Under the pieces are notes generated by a model that worked only from the letters and a program-made list of their open reading frames with translations, did not search any database and was not told where the DNA came from. From NCBI RefSeq assembly GCF_000244975.1, contig NZ_CM001440.1, forward strand, positions 4,138,325-4,202,324: a stretch of 64,000 bases of DNA, in the 5' to 3' direction. The stretch's first letter is position 1; each line of letters starts with the position of its first letter. Below are positions 43,709 to 52,577 of this stretch, piece after piece. The stretch comes from Saccharomonospora cyanea NA-134 (GTDB lineage: Bacteria > Actinomycetota > Actinomycetes > Mycobacteriales > Pseudonocardiaceae). The translations under genes were made by a program, and so were the position numbers.

Positions 43709-43734
43709 ACCAAACAAAGCGGAGGAGCAAAACC

Positions 43735-44946
43735 GTGGTGAATGGGGCGGGCCGTACTGCGCGGGCAGGCCGAGTGATCGTCGTGGGCGCCGGGATCGCA
43801 GGCCTGGCGACGGCGCTGCGATGCCACCAGGCTGGCTGGAACGTGCTCGTTGTCGAGCGCGCGCCGGGAAGGCGCAGCAGCGGTTACCTGGTGAACCTGC
43901 TGGGATACGGCTATGACGCCGCGGACCGGCTGGGTGTGCTCCCCGAACTGACAGGCCGGGACATCGGCGCGTTCACCTCGGTCCTCGTCAAGGCCGACGG
44001 CCGGCCGAAGTTCGCTGTTCCAGCCGAACTCGCTCAGTCCGCACTCGGGTCTCGGGCGATCACGGTGTTCCGCGGCGATCTGGAATCCGCCCTGTTCGAG
44101 GCTGTACGCGACATCGTCCCCATCCGCTTCGGCACCACCGTGCACACCGTCACACAGAGCGCCGATGAGGTCGAGGTCGTACTCAGTGACGGCACCTCCG
44201 AGCGCGCCGACCTTCTCGTCGGCGCCGATGGCGTGCACTCCGGTGTCCGCGAGCTCGTGTTCGGCCCGGAGACCGACTTCCGCGTGGACTTCCGGCACCT
44301 TGTCGCGGCGTTCCCCCTGGAGCGGGTTCCGCAGGACGTGCCGGAGGGGGCCGGTACCACCTACATCGGCCCTGGACGTACGGCGGCGGTGATCAACTTG
44401 GGGCCGGGGCGGTCATCGGCCTTCTTCACCTACCGCGACGCGGACCCGGAAGCCGAGCTGACGAAAGGACCGGGGCGAGCCCTCACCACGGCTTTCGGAG
44501 ATCTGGGCGGAGGCGTTCCCGCCGTTCTCCGCCAGCTCGCCGCCGACCCGGCCGACGCCTATTTCGATTCGGTCAGCCAGATCACGATGGACTCGTGGAG
44601 CCGGGGTCGAGTGGTGCTGGTCGGCGACGCGGCCTGGTGCGTCACGCTGTTCGCCGGTTACGGTGCAGCCCTCGCGCTCACCGGGGCCGACCAGCTCGGC
44701 GCCGCCCTCGAAGCGCACGGCCGTGACGTCCCCTCGGCGTTGACGCACTGGGAGAAGCCGCTGCGCACCGAGGTCCGCAAACGACAGGCACTGGCCCGTA
44801 AGGGAATGAGTCAGTACGCACCGCCCTCCACGGCTCACGTCTTGGCGCGCGAACTGATGATCCGCGCTATCCGGTTGCCCCCGCTGCGCAAGCTGGTCCA
44901 GCGGTCCGTCCAACGCGCGAACGCCCGCACCACCGACCGACCGTGA
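43735..44946 (+). CDS. FAD-dependent monooxygenase (TetX-like)
   Basis: This 403-residue single-component flavoprotein has the FAD motif VIVVGAGIAGLATALRC, the DG motif LLVGADGVHSGVRELVF and the GD motif VVLVGDAAWCVTLFAGYGA. It would hydroxylate an organic substrate with NAD(P)H and O2; relatives inactivate tetracyclines or oxidise aromatics. The GTG at 43735 has GCGGAGGAG upstream. Control by the adjacent TetR regulator suggests induction by its substrate. The 3' end is convergent with the DUF385 gene, 7 bp away. Confidence 0.85.
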   Translation: MVNGAGRTARAGRVIVVGAGIAGLATALRCHQAGWNVLVVERAPGRRSSGYLVNLLGYGYDAADRLGVLPELTGRDIGAFTSVLVKADGRPKFAVPAELAQSALGSRAITVFRGDLESALFEAVRDIVPIRFGTTVHTVTQSADEVEVVLSDGTSERADLLVGADGVHSGVRELVFGPETDFRVDFRHLVAAFPLERVPQDVPEGAGTTYIGPGRTAAVINLGPGRSSAFFTYRDADPEAELTKGPGRALTTAFGDLGGGVPAVLRQLAADPADAYFDSVSQITMDSWSRGRVVLVGDAAWCVTLFAGYGAALALTGADQLGAALEAHGRDVPSALTHWEKPLRTEVRKRQALARKGMSQYAPPSTAHVLARELMIRAIRLPPLRKLVQRSVQRANARTTDRP

Positions 44947-44953
44947 CAGGTGG

Positions 44954-45430
44954 TCAACCGGCGCCCCCGGCCTCACCCTTCGACACGACCCGGAAGACGG
45001 GGTAACCCGAAGCCACCCGCTCGAACTCCGCCAGCGGCGCGTTCTTGCCGACCGGCAGGTGCGCCCTGGCGTTGGGCGCCCGGTGCAGATATGCCTTGAG
45101 GACCGGAGCCCGTCGCTCGGGTCCCACCTCTTCCAGCCGCACCCGCTCACGACGGCCGTGGCGGAGGACGACCTCACCCCGCGCGGCTCGCACGTTGCGC
45201 ACCCAGTTCGCACCGCCGCCGAGCATCGAGACGAGATAGCGCTCGCCACCGACAACGGTCATGACCAGCGGCAGCATGACGATCCTGCCCGAACTCCGCC
45301 CTGCCACCTCCAACGTGACGAGGCGGTTCGGGGCCACTCCCCTGGCGTACAGCGCCGCGGTGGCTCGGTCGAGCAGGCGGGCGAGCCGATTCGGGTGCCC
45401 GCCGCGATAGAACCACGTCTTCAAACCCAT
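44954..45430 (-). CDS. DUF385 / deazaflavin-dependent nitroreductase-family protein
   Basis: This 158-residue protein has the split beta-barrel family pattern LVTLEVAGRSSGRIVMLPLVM and GGGANWVRNVRAARGEVVL, as in F420-dependent Ddn-like enzymes. It would reduce a substrate with F420H2. The ATG at 45430 follows GAGGAG. It is divergent from a second TetR gene, with palindromic sequence between them. The upstream frame extension through the TetR promoter is not used. Confidence 0.8.
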   Translation of the reverse strand: MGLKTWFYRGGHPNRLARLLDRATAALYARGVAPNRLVTLEVAGRSSGRIVMLPLVMTVVGGERYLVSMLGGGANWVRNVRAARGEVVLRHGRRERVRLEEVGPERRAPVLKAYLHRAPNARAHLPVGKNAPLAEFERVASGYPVFRVVSKGEAGGAG

Positions 45431-45441
45431 CGCCCACTCCT

Positions 45442-45490
45442 CTACAACGTACATGTACACCGTACAGGGCCCCTTTACGCTGTACAATCG
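45442..45490. promoter_or_regulatory. divergent promoter with GTACATGTAC palindrome
   Basis: GTACATGTAC at 45449-45458 is embedded in a longer imperfect inverted repeat with ACAAC and CCGTACA arms. TACAAT at 45483-45488 is a good -10 for the TetR gene (ATG 45498). The arrangement fits an autoregulated TetR operator. Confidence 0.5.
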
Positions 45491-45497
45491 CGCAGCG

Positions 45498-46163
45498 ATG
45501 GCACACGAAGCAGTCGACACGGAAAGGCCCCCTCTCACTCCTCGGACAGTGGTCGGCGCGGCACTCTCACTCGCCGAATCCGCCGGTCTGGAATCGGTCA
45601 CGATCCGGCGACTGGCCAAGGAGTTGGGCGTGACGCCCATGGCGCTCTACTGGCACTTCCGCAACAAGGACGAGCTGCTGGACGGTATGGTCGGCGAACT
45701 CTACTCACAGATGGAGCCCACTGCGGACTCTTCAGCGCCCTGGCCTCGACAGCTCCGGGACCTCCTCGGCTCGGTCATCGACGTTCTGCGCAGGTACCCG
45801 TCGGCCGCGCCCTTGTTCGCCACCCGCAGCCCGGCGTCCGAAAGCAGCCTGCGGATCACCGAGGCACTGCTCGACATCCTGAGGCGCGGCGGGTTCTCAC
45901 CGAGGGACGCAACACAGATCGCGAGGCACGCACTGAGCACTCTCGCCCATCTCGTCGAAGCGGTCCCCCGGCCGGACAACCCCGAGCTGACGGAGACCCG
46001 ACGCCGGATGCGGCTCTTTCTGGAGTCGCTGGAACCCGACCGGTTCCCCCGTCTTGCCGAGGCGGCGAACCCGTTGAGCGAGTGCGAGGACCCCGAACGC
46101 CACATCCGGTTCGGCCTCGACCTCCTCGTCGGAGGTGTCGAAGCGATGGCCCGCAACAGATGA
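45498..46163 (+). CDS. TetR-family transcriptional regulator (TetR_C class)
   Basis: This 221-residue protein has the helix-turn-helix SVTIRRLAKELGVTPMALYW followed by HFRNKDELLDGM. Its C-terminal domain resembles that of classical TetR, with RQLRDLLGSVIDVLRRYP. It is divergent from the DUF385 gene and probably represses it and itself. The very short leader suggests weak or leaderless translation. Confidence 0.88.
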   Translation: MAHEAVDTERPPLTPRTVVGAALSLAESAGLESVTIRRLAKELGVTPMALYWHFRNKDELLDGMVGELYSQMEPTADSSAPWPRQLRDLLGSVIDVLRRYPSAAPLFATRSPASESSLRITEALLDILRRGGFSPRDATQIARHALSTLAHLVEAVPRPDNPELTETRRRMRLFLESLEPDRFPRLAEAANPLSECEDPERHIRFGLDLLVGGVEAMARNR

Positions 46164-46184
46164 GACCGGACTCCCGGGAGAACG

Positions 46185-46700
46185 TCACTTCCTCGGCAGG
46201 CCGCACGCCGCTTCACCGTGGGTGGTGGCGGTGAGGTAGCGGTTCGACTCCGGACGGAACATCGACACCAGCGCGGCGACCACCGCGCCGAGGTGCACGA
46301 CACGACTCACCGCGAACAGCCAGTCAGCGGCGGCGAAGGCCGCGAGGGTTTCGCCGAGGTCGTTGCCGTCCAGTAGCCATCGGACCGGATCGATCAGCAG
46401 AGACGCCCCGCCGAGCATCCCCAACAGCAGTGTCAACGCCCAGCGAGCCCAGTTCCGCCCTCCGAGCAGCCGGACGACGAGGCAACCGGCCACGACGAAG
46501 ACGACGAGCCGCACACCCGCACCCGTGACAAGCTCGCCGAACGGAACCGGCCGCTCTCCGAGCAGTCCGACGATCGCCAGCACCGTCTCGAACACACCAG
46601 CCGCGATGGCGACCACCCACAGGATCGCAGCGGTCCGAACAGGACGCGGCGCACGACTGGACTCCGCGGTCGTGACCGCGGTGACGTTGTGAGGAGACAT
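46185..46700 (-). CDS. small integral membrane protein
   Basis: This 171-residue protein has four hydrophobic helices (TAAILWVVAIAAGVFETVLA, LVVFVVAGCLVVRLL, ALTLLLGMLGGASLLI, VVHLGAVVAALVSMF). No named family could be assigned with confidence; such proteins are often annotated as hypothetical membrane proteins. The ATG at 46700 has AAAGGG upstream. It is convergent with the TetR gene. Confidence 0.65.
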   Translation of the reverse strand: MSPHNVTAVTTAESSRAPRPVRTAAILWVVAIAAGVFETVLAIVGLLGERPVPFGELVTGAGVRLVVFVVAGCLVVRLLGGRNWARWALTLLLGMLGGASLLIDPVRWLLDGNDLGETLAAFAAADWLFAVSRVVHLGAVVAALVSMFRPESNRYLTATTHGEAACGLPRK

Positions 46701-46964
46701 CGAGACCCTTTCGACGGGAGCGCTGGTGTCACCGTTCACTCTCGTCCGCAGGTCCCTGCTCGCACACGCCTGCGTACCACCGCATCCACCGTGGGGACCG
46801 CCCCACCCCACGGTGAGTGCGCTCAACAATTCCCGCCACACGGGCTCGGCTGGTTTCCGCACCGTGCCGTCAGTACGGAAGGCAGGGCACCCGGTGGAGG
46901 CGCGACCGAATCAGGGAAGCCCGGAATGGTTGCTTTCAACTTACCGTTAGTTCATACTTACCAA

Positions 46965-47312
46965 GTGTCCGTTCCTCCCGAAGTCGTACTGGACGCGCTG
47001 GGCGATGCGACCCGGCGCGCGATCGTGGAGCGCTTGTCCGCAGGCCCCCTGCCTGTCCGGGTGCTCGCCGACCAGCTGCCCGTCTCACGGCCGGCGGTCT
47101 CCCAGCACTTGCGGGTACTCAAGGAAGCCGAGTTGGTGATCGTCCGGGTGGAAGGAACCCGGCACCTGTACGAGCTGAATCCGTCGGGCGCCGATGCCGT
47201 GCGGGACTACCTCGACCGTTTCTGGGACACCACGTTGTCTCGGTTCGCCGCGCTGGCCAGAGCCGAGGCAGCACATCACGACGCCTCCGCCGACAATCAC
47301 GAGGAGACTTGA
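46965..47312 (+). CDS. ArsR-family transcriptional regulator
   Basis: This 115-residue winged-helix protein contains LDALGDATRRAIVERLSAG, LPVSRPAVSQHLRVLKEAEL and VRVEGTRHLYELN. It belongs to the SdpR-like group that controls AHSA1-type genes rather than metal sensors; no metal-binding cysteines are present. The GTG at 46965 is chosen because TTGCTT and CATACT lie 17 bp apart just upstream, implying a leaderless transcript. An ATG at 46926 with GGGAAG upstream is the alternative. Its stop overlaps the next start (TGATG). Confidence 0.85.
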   Translation: MSVPPEVVLDALGDATRRAIVERLSAGPLPVRVLADQLPVSRPAVSQHLRVLKEAELVIVRVEGTRHLYELNPSGADAVRDYLDRFWDTTLSRFAALARAEAAHHDASADNHEET

Positions 47313-47788
47313 TGACAAGCGAACAGACCACCGAGGTTCAGGTTCACCGCACGGTCACGGTGCCGTTGAGCCCGGCGAAGGCCTTCGACCTGTTCACTGC
47401 CCGGATGAGCGAGTTCTGGCCCACGGAGCACTCGATAGGCACCTCGCCGATCGCCGAGGTCGTTGTCGAGCCCGAAGTCGAGGGGCGTTGGTACGAACGC
47501 GGAACCGATGGCGTCGAGTGCCCGTGGGGCCGGGTCGCGGTGTGGGAACCGCCCGAGCGGGTCGTGCTGTTGTGGCAGATCGGCGCCGACTTCCGCTACG
47601 ACCCGCGACTGGAGACGGAGGTCGAGGTGACCTTCACCGCGGAGTCCGCCAGCCGGACAGTGGTGGAACTCCGGCATCGCCACCTCGAACGTTACGGCGA
47701 CCAGGCCGACAGGATGTACGCGGTGTTCGACTCCCCTGGTGGCTGGACCGGCACGCTGGACCGCTTCGTCGAGGCCGCCACCCGATGA
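47312..47788 (+). CDS. SRPBCC / AHSA1-domain protein
   Basis: This 158-residue helix-grip protein contains the family features VPLSPAKAFDLFTARMSEFW and GRWYERGTDGVECPWGRVA. The C-terminal pattern is GGWTGTLDRFVEAA. AHSA1-like proteins paired with an ArsR regulator are common in actinobacteria; they bind hydrophobic ligands and their precise role is usually unknown. It is translationally coupled to the ArsR gene. Confidence 0.88.
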   Translation: MTSEQTTEVQVHRTVTVPLSPAKAFDLFTARMSEFWPTEHSIGTSPIAEVVVEPEVEGRWYERGTDGVECPWGRVAVWEPPERVVLLWQIGADFRYDPRLETEVEVTFTAESASRTVVELRHRHLERYGDQADRMYAVFDSPGGWTGTLDRFVEAATR

Positions 47789-47813
47789 CCGCCGTGCCGC
47801 CCTCCGGCGGCGG

Positions 47814-47860
47814 CGCCGTGTGGTCGTCGGCCCGCCCTCGCGACCGGCGACCACACGGCG
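47814..47860. terminator. 17-bp stem terminator
   Basis: CGCCGTGTGGTCGTCGG pairs with CCGGCGACCACACGGCG through 17 positions with one G-U, enclosing a 13-nt loop. It lies between the convergent AHSA1 and M15-peptidase genes. There is no long T-tract, as is common in high-GC actinobacteria. Confidence 0.75.
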
Positions 47861-47867
47861 TCAGCAG

Positions 47868-48608
47868 TCAGCAGTTAGGGGCGCTCCAGAACCGGCTCGC
47901 CTTGTTACCCACGTGCACGTGGTCGTTGTGGCCCGGATAGCCCGGCCCGAGGATCTCCTCGAAACCGGCCGACTTCGAGCCGTGGAACATCTGGCACTGC
48001 GTCGGCGAGCTGCTCAGCCCGAGGTCGGCCGCCTGCCCGTACATGTGCAGGCTGGTGGACGACCCACCCACCGACGAGTTGCACGACACGCTGCGGAAGC
48101 CGGAGGTCACCACCAGCGGGCGGTCACCGAGCTTGTGTCGCAGCGCTTCGAGCTGCCACATGATGCGGCGCATGTTCTCCCTGGCCGTGGCCGCCGTGAC
48201 CTTCCCGCCGTTGTAGTTACGGGCGCCGCAGTTGTAGTTGAACTCGGAGTGGCTGAAGTGGATCGGCGTGCAGTCGGCGTCCTGCAACTGGTAGATCTTG
48301 TTGAAGGTGTTGGTACCGGCCACGCCGTCCGCGCTCAGTCCGTATCCACTTTGGAATCGCTTGACCGCCGCCTCGGTGGCGGGGCCGTAGCTGCCGTCGA
48401 TGGCGAGGTTCTCTCCCGAAGCGACCCAGCCGGCCACCCGGATCTGCAGTTCCCTCACGTCACTGCCGCTCATACCGCGTTTGAGCACGCGGCTCCACGT
48501 GTAGCACTCGTCGGCCGACGCGGTGGCGGGCGCCAGCACGCCCGTCACGACGGTGCCACTGAGTACGAGTGCCAGAACGGCGAGCACATATCCGATCCGT
48601 CTACGCAT
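47868..48608 (-). CDS. secreted peptidoglycan-binding M15 D,D-carboxypeptidase-like protein
   Basis: This 246-residue protein has a signal peptide (RRRIGYVLAVLALVLSG, cleavage near ATASA). A PG_binding_1 domain (about 40-110, SDVRELQIRVAGWV, then PATEAAVKRFQSGYGL) and a peptidase M15 domain (about 130-246) follow. Zinc ligands are suggested by SLHMYGQAADLG and HNDHVHVG. It resembles the zinc D-Ala-D-Ala carboxypeptidase of Streptomyces albus G and should trim peptidoglycan stem peptides outside the cell. Multiple cysteines suggest disulfides. Confidence 0.88.
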   Translation of the reverse strand: MRRRIGYVLAVLALVLSGTVVTGVLAPATASADECYTWSRVLKRGMSGSDVRELQIRVAGWVASGENLAIDGSYGPATEAAVKRFQSGYGLSADGVAGTNTFNKIYQLQDADCTPIHFSHSEFNYNCGARNYNGGKVTAATARENMRRIMWQLEALRHKLGDRPLVVTSGFRSVSCNSSVGGSSTSLHMYGQAADLGLSSSPTQCQMFHGSKSAGFEEILGPGYPGHNDHVHVGNKASRFWSAPNC

Positions 48609-48717
48609 TGCGCCTCCGCAAGATGAGTGCGTCGTGCAGGGTTCGTCGCACGGTCCGCATCGTGCGGTGACGATCTCGCGGAGTCAATGCGGATTTCGAA
48701 AACTTCCGTCCAACAGC

Positions 48718-49436
48718 TCAGTACCGGACCGGCGGTTGCGGGGACGTCACACCTGCCGCCACCAGGGACTTCACCTTCGCGCAGCCGTAGAGCAGGTACC
48801 CGGCCGAACAGCACCGCGGCGAGGAAGTGCACCAGATACGCCAGCGGAGGGCCTACTCAGGTGATCGGGTGCCACCACATCACCGCCGCCTGGCCGCGCC
48901 CGACGGCGATCCAGTCGACCAGCACCACGAGCGGCGTCGGCAGGTGCTCGAACAGCGACCCGGTCTCACTGAGGTCACCGCCCATCAACGTCAGGAACGT
49001 GCCCGGCACGAGCAGCAGCAACACGGCGGTGGCCCCGCGCAGCCACGGCGAGTTCGGCTCGTGTCGCCGTCCTCCCGTGAACGCCGGGTACAGCAGTAGC
49101 CCCATGTAGACGATCGCGGTGAACAGGCTCGCCTGCCGACTCAGCCCGGCATCACCGCGTCGAATCCCACGTCGCCGACGATGGCGAAGAAACCGGTGCA
49201 GGCGAACACCACGACGAGCAGACGCCCGGAGGCTGACCCCGACGAGAACACCGACCGGAACCCGTCGCGGCTGCTGGGGGTCGCTGCCAGTGGGGTGAGT
49301 ACCCGTGCGGGGGGCGGTGCCGACTGCGGCGAAGAGGGAAGAGGCGGGATCTGCCACTGCGGCACCTGCCCCGGTGGTCCCGGCGGCGATTGTCACAGCG
49401 GCACCTGCGGTGGCGGCATCCGCTGTGGAGACACGT
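48718..49436 (-). pseudogene. broken Pr6Pr-like membrane protein gene
   Basis: Pieces of one membrane protein can be traced leftward. A Pro-rich N-terminus (QIPPLPSSPQSAPPP) has an in-frame TGA near 49396. A helix LLVVVFACTGFFAIVGDV ends at a frameshift near 49141. Then comes LFTAIVYMGLLLYPAF and a conserved VLVDWIAVGRGQAAVMWWHP, followed by TGA at 48857-48859 where Trp is expected. The frame continues VGPPLAYLVHFLAAVLFG and shifts again near 48810 before a final stop at 48718. At least two stops and two frameshifts mean it is not functional. Confidence 0.6.
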
Positions 49437-49589
49437 GTCCCGGCGCGCCTCTGTACGGATGGGACTGGTTCGTCCTCGCTCCCCCGGAATCACGGCTCGG
49501 ACGGCGAACCAGCCTGGCCGGGGAGGCGGACACTCGCGTGCCACTTCGTGTGATCCGCGGTCAGGACGCGAGCCCGCCCCTGCCCTGTC

Positions 49590-49952
49590 TCAACGGGAGT
49601 CCCGCTGCTCCTTCTCCTCGTAGTACTCCAGGAACGCCGCGTACGCCCGCGCGCCGTACACGGTGGCGGGCCCCCCGTTCATCAGGAACGTCACACCGAT
49701 CGCCTCCGCGGCCTCCTGCGGCTGGGCACCGTGGTGCACGGCGGCCTGGGCGTGCGCGGCGACGCAGCCGTCGCACTGCTCGCTCACCGCGATGGCCAGC
49801 GCGATGAGCTCCTTCGTCCGGGTGTCGAGTGCGCCCGCTTCCATTGCCGCGCCGTGCAACCGTGCGTATCCCTCATACGCGCCGGGGATCGCGCTCCGCA
49901 GTGCGCGCGTGGGTTCCCGCAGGCCGTGCCGTACCTCTCTGCCGTAGGTCAT
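49590..49952 (-). CDS. AhpD-like carboxymuconolactone-decarboxylase-family protein
   Basis: This 120-residue helical protein has the CxxCxxxH motif in EQCDGCVAAHAQAAVHHG, as in AhpD-type alkylhydroperoxidases. ELIALAIAVSEQ precedes it. Such proteins are thiol-based antioxidant or decarboxylase-like enzymes. The ATG at 49952 with GAGGAGG upstream is preferred to longer extensions. It is divergent from the F420-type oxidoreductase gene. Confidence 0.88.
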   Translation of the reverse strand: MTYGREVRHGLREPTRALRSAIPGAYEGYARLHGAAMEAGALDTRTKELIALAIAVSEQCDGCVAAHAQAAVHHGAQPQEAAEAIGVTFLMNGGPATVYGARAYAAFLEYYEEKEQRDSR

Positions 49953-50066
49953 GCCGCCTCCTCGCTCACGAAACGGGGTGCCCGGTGGATGCCCGTCCGG
50001 TTCGAGAACGACACCACGGCGGTGTGACGGGATACACTTCATCTCTCAACTACCAGGGGGCTGCAC

Positions 50067-50960
50067 ATGGGCGGCTACGGACACGACCCGCGGTTCGGCA
50101 CGTTCCTCACGCCGAAGGCGGCGCAACCGGAACAGGTGGTGCACCTCGCCCAGCTCAGTGAGCAGGCAGGGCTCGACCTCGTCACGTTCCAGGACCACCC
50201 GTACCAACCCGCGTTCCTGGACACCTGGACGCTGCTGTCGTTCGTCGCCGCCCGCACCGAGCGCGTGCTGCTCGCACCCAACGTCGCGAACCTGCCGCTG
50301 CGACCTCCCGCGGTCCTCGCCAGGGCCGCGGCAAGCCTCGACCTCCTCAGCGGCGGCCGGGTCGAACTCGGTCTCGGTGCAGGCGGGTTCTGGGACGCCA
50401 TCGAGGCCATGGGAGGCCGGCGGCTGACACCGGGCGAGGCCGTGGCCGCACTCGCGGAGGCGATCGAGATCATCCGGGACCTCTGGGACACCTCCCAGCG
50501 CGGTGGTGTGCGCCACGACGGTGAGCGCTACCAGGTCGTGGGCGCGAAACGCGGGCCCGCACCCGCGCACGACGTCCCGATCGTTCTCGGCGCCTACAAG
50601 CCCCGGATGCTGCGCCTGGTCGGACGCGCGGCCGACGGCTGGCTGCCTTCGCTTCCCTACCTCCCCGGCCCGGAAGCCCTCGCCGGTATGAACGAGATCA
50701 TCGATGCCGCCGCGGTCGAGGCGGGCCGGAAGCCGACCGAGATCCGGCGCTGGTTGAACATCACTCCGCAGGACCTCGACCCACGGGTGTTGACCGACAT
50801 CGTGTTGAAGTACGGCGTGTCCACGTTCGTCCTCGCCACCGACGACCCGGACACGGTCGCCGAGTTCGGCGACCGGATCGCTCCGGCCGTGAAGGAGCTC
50901 GTCGCGGCCGAGCGCGACGAACCCGGTGCGGCTCCCGGCACCTCCGTTCCTCCCGTGTGA
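50067..50960 (+). CDS. LLM-class F420-dependent oxidoreductase
   Basis: This 297-residue luciferase-like monooxygenase-fold protein contains FGTFLTPKAAQPEQVVHLAQ, TERVLLAPNVANLPLRPPAVLARAA, LDLLSGGRVELGLGAGGFWDA and PIVLGAYKPRMLRLVGR. The pattern points to coenzyme F420 as cofactor rather than FMN. It would oxidise or reduce a small organic substrate that cannot be specified. A strong terminator follows. Confidence 0.85.
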   Translation: MGGYGHDPRFGTFLTPKAAQPEQVVHLAQLSEQAGLDLVTFQDHPYQPAFLDTWTLLSFVAARTERVLLAPNVANLPLRPPAVLARAAASLDLLSGGRVELGLGAGGFWDAIEAMGGRRLTPGEAVAALAEAIEIIRDLWDTSQRGGVRHDGERYQVVGAKRGPAPAHDVPIVLGAYKPRMLRLVGRAADGWLPSLPYLPGPEALAGMNEIIDAAAVEAGRKPTEIRRWLNITPQDLDPRVLTDIVLKYGVSTFVLATDDPDTVAEFGDRIAPAVKELVAAERDEPGAAPGTSVPPV

Positions 50961-51107
50961 CGCGCCGGTGCTGGACCACCTGGAGGCCGGTGCTCACCGA
51001 CGCTCTGCCGCCGCGCTCCGCCCCCGGAGGGAAGAAACCGCTGGGACCGCTTTCCCCAACGCATCCGGGGCAGCGTTGAGGGAACCGTCCACTCCGTACG
51101 AAACGGA

Positions 51108-51152
51108 ACACGCCACACCCGGCCGATGACTCACCGGCCGGGTGTGGCGTGT
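51108..51152. terminator. perfect 18-bp stem bidirectional terminator
   Basis: ACACGCCACACCCGGCCG pairs perfectly with its complement around a 9-nt loop. It separates the convergent oxidoreductase and transglycosylase genes. Confidence 0.88.
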
Positions 51153-51177
51153 GTTACAGGAAACGTCCGCTGTCGGA

Positions 51178-52044
51178 TCAGTAGCCGCGGTAGCCGCCAC
51201 CCGCGGCCATCTGGGCCAGGCCGGGGTGCTCGGCGAAGCTGCCGTAGCGGCTCAACGTGTACCGGGTGCCGGCGATGATGTTGGACACCGGGTCGTAGAT
51301 GTCGTCGTAGCCGGGCAGCTTGTGGGCGTTGAACGTCGAGTCGATGGTCTGCATCAGACCCTTGGACGGAGTACCGCGCTTGGCGTTGATGTCCCACAGG
51401 TTGATGGCCCGGGGGTCACCGCTGGACTCCTTCTCGATGACGGTCCGGATGCTGGGGATGTCCGCTTCGGACACGGGGATGCCGTTGGCCTGCATCACGT
51501 CGATCGCCGTCCGGATCCAGCCGTCGAGCTCGTCGACCGGCTCGACCGGTGCCGGAGGCTGGGCACCGCCGCCCTGGGCGTTCGCTGCGGGCTCGGCCTG
51601 CTGCGGGGCTGGCTCCGGCTGCGCCGCGGGCTCGGGGGCGGCCTCCTGCTTCTCTGCGACGGCAGGCTCGTCGTGCGCGGCGGGGTCACCGCTCCTCGGG
51701 GCGGGAGCGCCACCGCCGACGGGACCGGCGGCGTCGTTCTTGTTCTCCGCGTTCTCCGCCTTGTCACCGCCGTCGGCGTTCTTGCCCGGCTGGGCGTTGC
51801 TCTGCTGGACGACGGCAGCGGTGTCAGCCGCCACAACCTTCGTTGCTTCCTCGTCCGTGCCCGCCATCACAGCGGGGCTCGCCACTCCGGTGACGAACAG
51901 AGCGAGCACACCGACCGAGGCGTAGCCGCGGGCGACGTCCCGCATGGACCGGCCGAGCGACATCGCAGGCGCGGAGATGTTCCGGGTCGGGGCCTGAAGC
52001 GCGATCATCTTCTTCACGCGCTCGAACATCTTGTGGTCTGCCAC
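51178..52044 (-). CDS. secreted/anchored lytic transglycosylase (SLT domain)
   Basis: This 288-residue protein has a basic N-terminus and one hydrophobic segment (VGVLALFVTGVASPAVMAG, signal or anchor). A long Pro/Ala/Glu-rich spacer (about 70-180) follows. The C-terminal goose-lysozyme-like SLT domain has catalytic Glu in IEKESSGDPRAINLWD and the GLMQTIDSTFNAH motif. It would cleave peptidoglycan glycan strands. The GTG at 52044 has GAAGGAG upstream at a long spacing. The spacer probably spans the cell wall. Confidence 0.85.
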   Translation of the reverse strand: MADHKMFERVKKMIALQAPTRNISAPAMSLGRSMRDVARGYASVGVLALFVTGVASPAVMAGTDEEATKVVAADTAAVVQQSNAQPGKNADGGDKAENAENKNDAAGPVGGGAPAPRSGDPAAHDEPAVAEKQEAAPEPAAQPEPAPQQAEPAANAQGGGAQPPAPVEPVDELDGWIRTAIDVMQANGIPVSEADIPSIRTVIEKESSGDPRAINLWDINAKRGTPSKGLMQTIDSTFNAHKLPGYDDIYDPVSNIIAGTRYTLSRYGSFAEHPGLAQMAAGGGYRGY

Positions 52045-52577
52045 GAGCGTGGATCTCCTTCTCGCTGAGGTACCGCCGGTACTGTTCGGGGGCTTCGACC
52101 GACGGCTGCTTCGCGCGACCCCTCGGGGGAAAGGTTCGGTCAACGCGAAGACCTGTGCGAGATTACGAAACGGAAACACCAAAAATCACTAACGGGTGGC
52201 CAGGAACACAGATCGACTGCGTTTGGCCCGCGCCAGTGCGGTTTACCCAACCAGGTTTCGTCGCTCTGACCAGCGAAAATGTCTGAACATGACGTCGTTC
52301 ACTCTCGATCGGGAATTATGATCTCCACAGCGGCACGGGTCACGTACCCACCATCTCGTTCGCGTAGCGAAATAGCTGACTGCCCGTATCCAATTGCAGT
52401 CGTTGCAGTGGGATCCGACACTGATTCCCGACCAAAAGGAAGCACAGCGTCGCCATTCAGCAGATCAAATTCAACAGCAGGAATCGGAAAGGTTGCTCCG
52501 CGTGACCAGCCTCACCCTTCACCGGGGCGCGGTGGGGTCCGCCGCCCACGGGTGTGGTGGCAGCGGGGCAGGGTCAC
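52045..52577. other. long intergenic region upstream of the transglycosylase
   Basis: This region of more than 500 bp is less GC-rich than its surroundings, especially 52280-52500. It presumably holds the promoter and a long leader for the transglycosylase gene. CCCCCGAAC and GAACCTTTCCCCCGAGGGG-type motifs occur in the leader, but a c-di-AMP riboswitch could not be established. A short leftward frame around 52315-52450 looks weakly coding, without support. Confidence 0.35.

Noticed and set aside
52045-52330. c-di-AMP (ydaO-type) riboswitch before the transglycosylase
   Set aside because: The context is right, but the conserved GGGGTGAATC and GACAGCTAACC-type blocks were not found, so it is not called.
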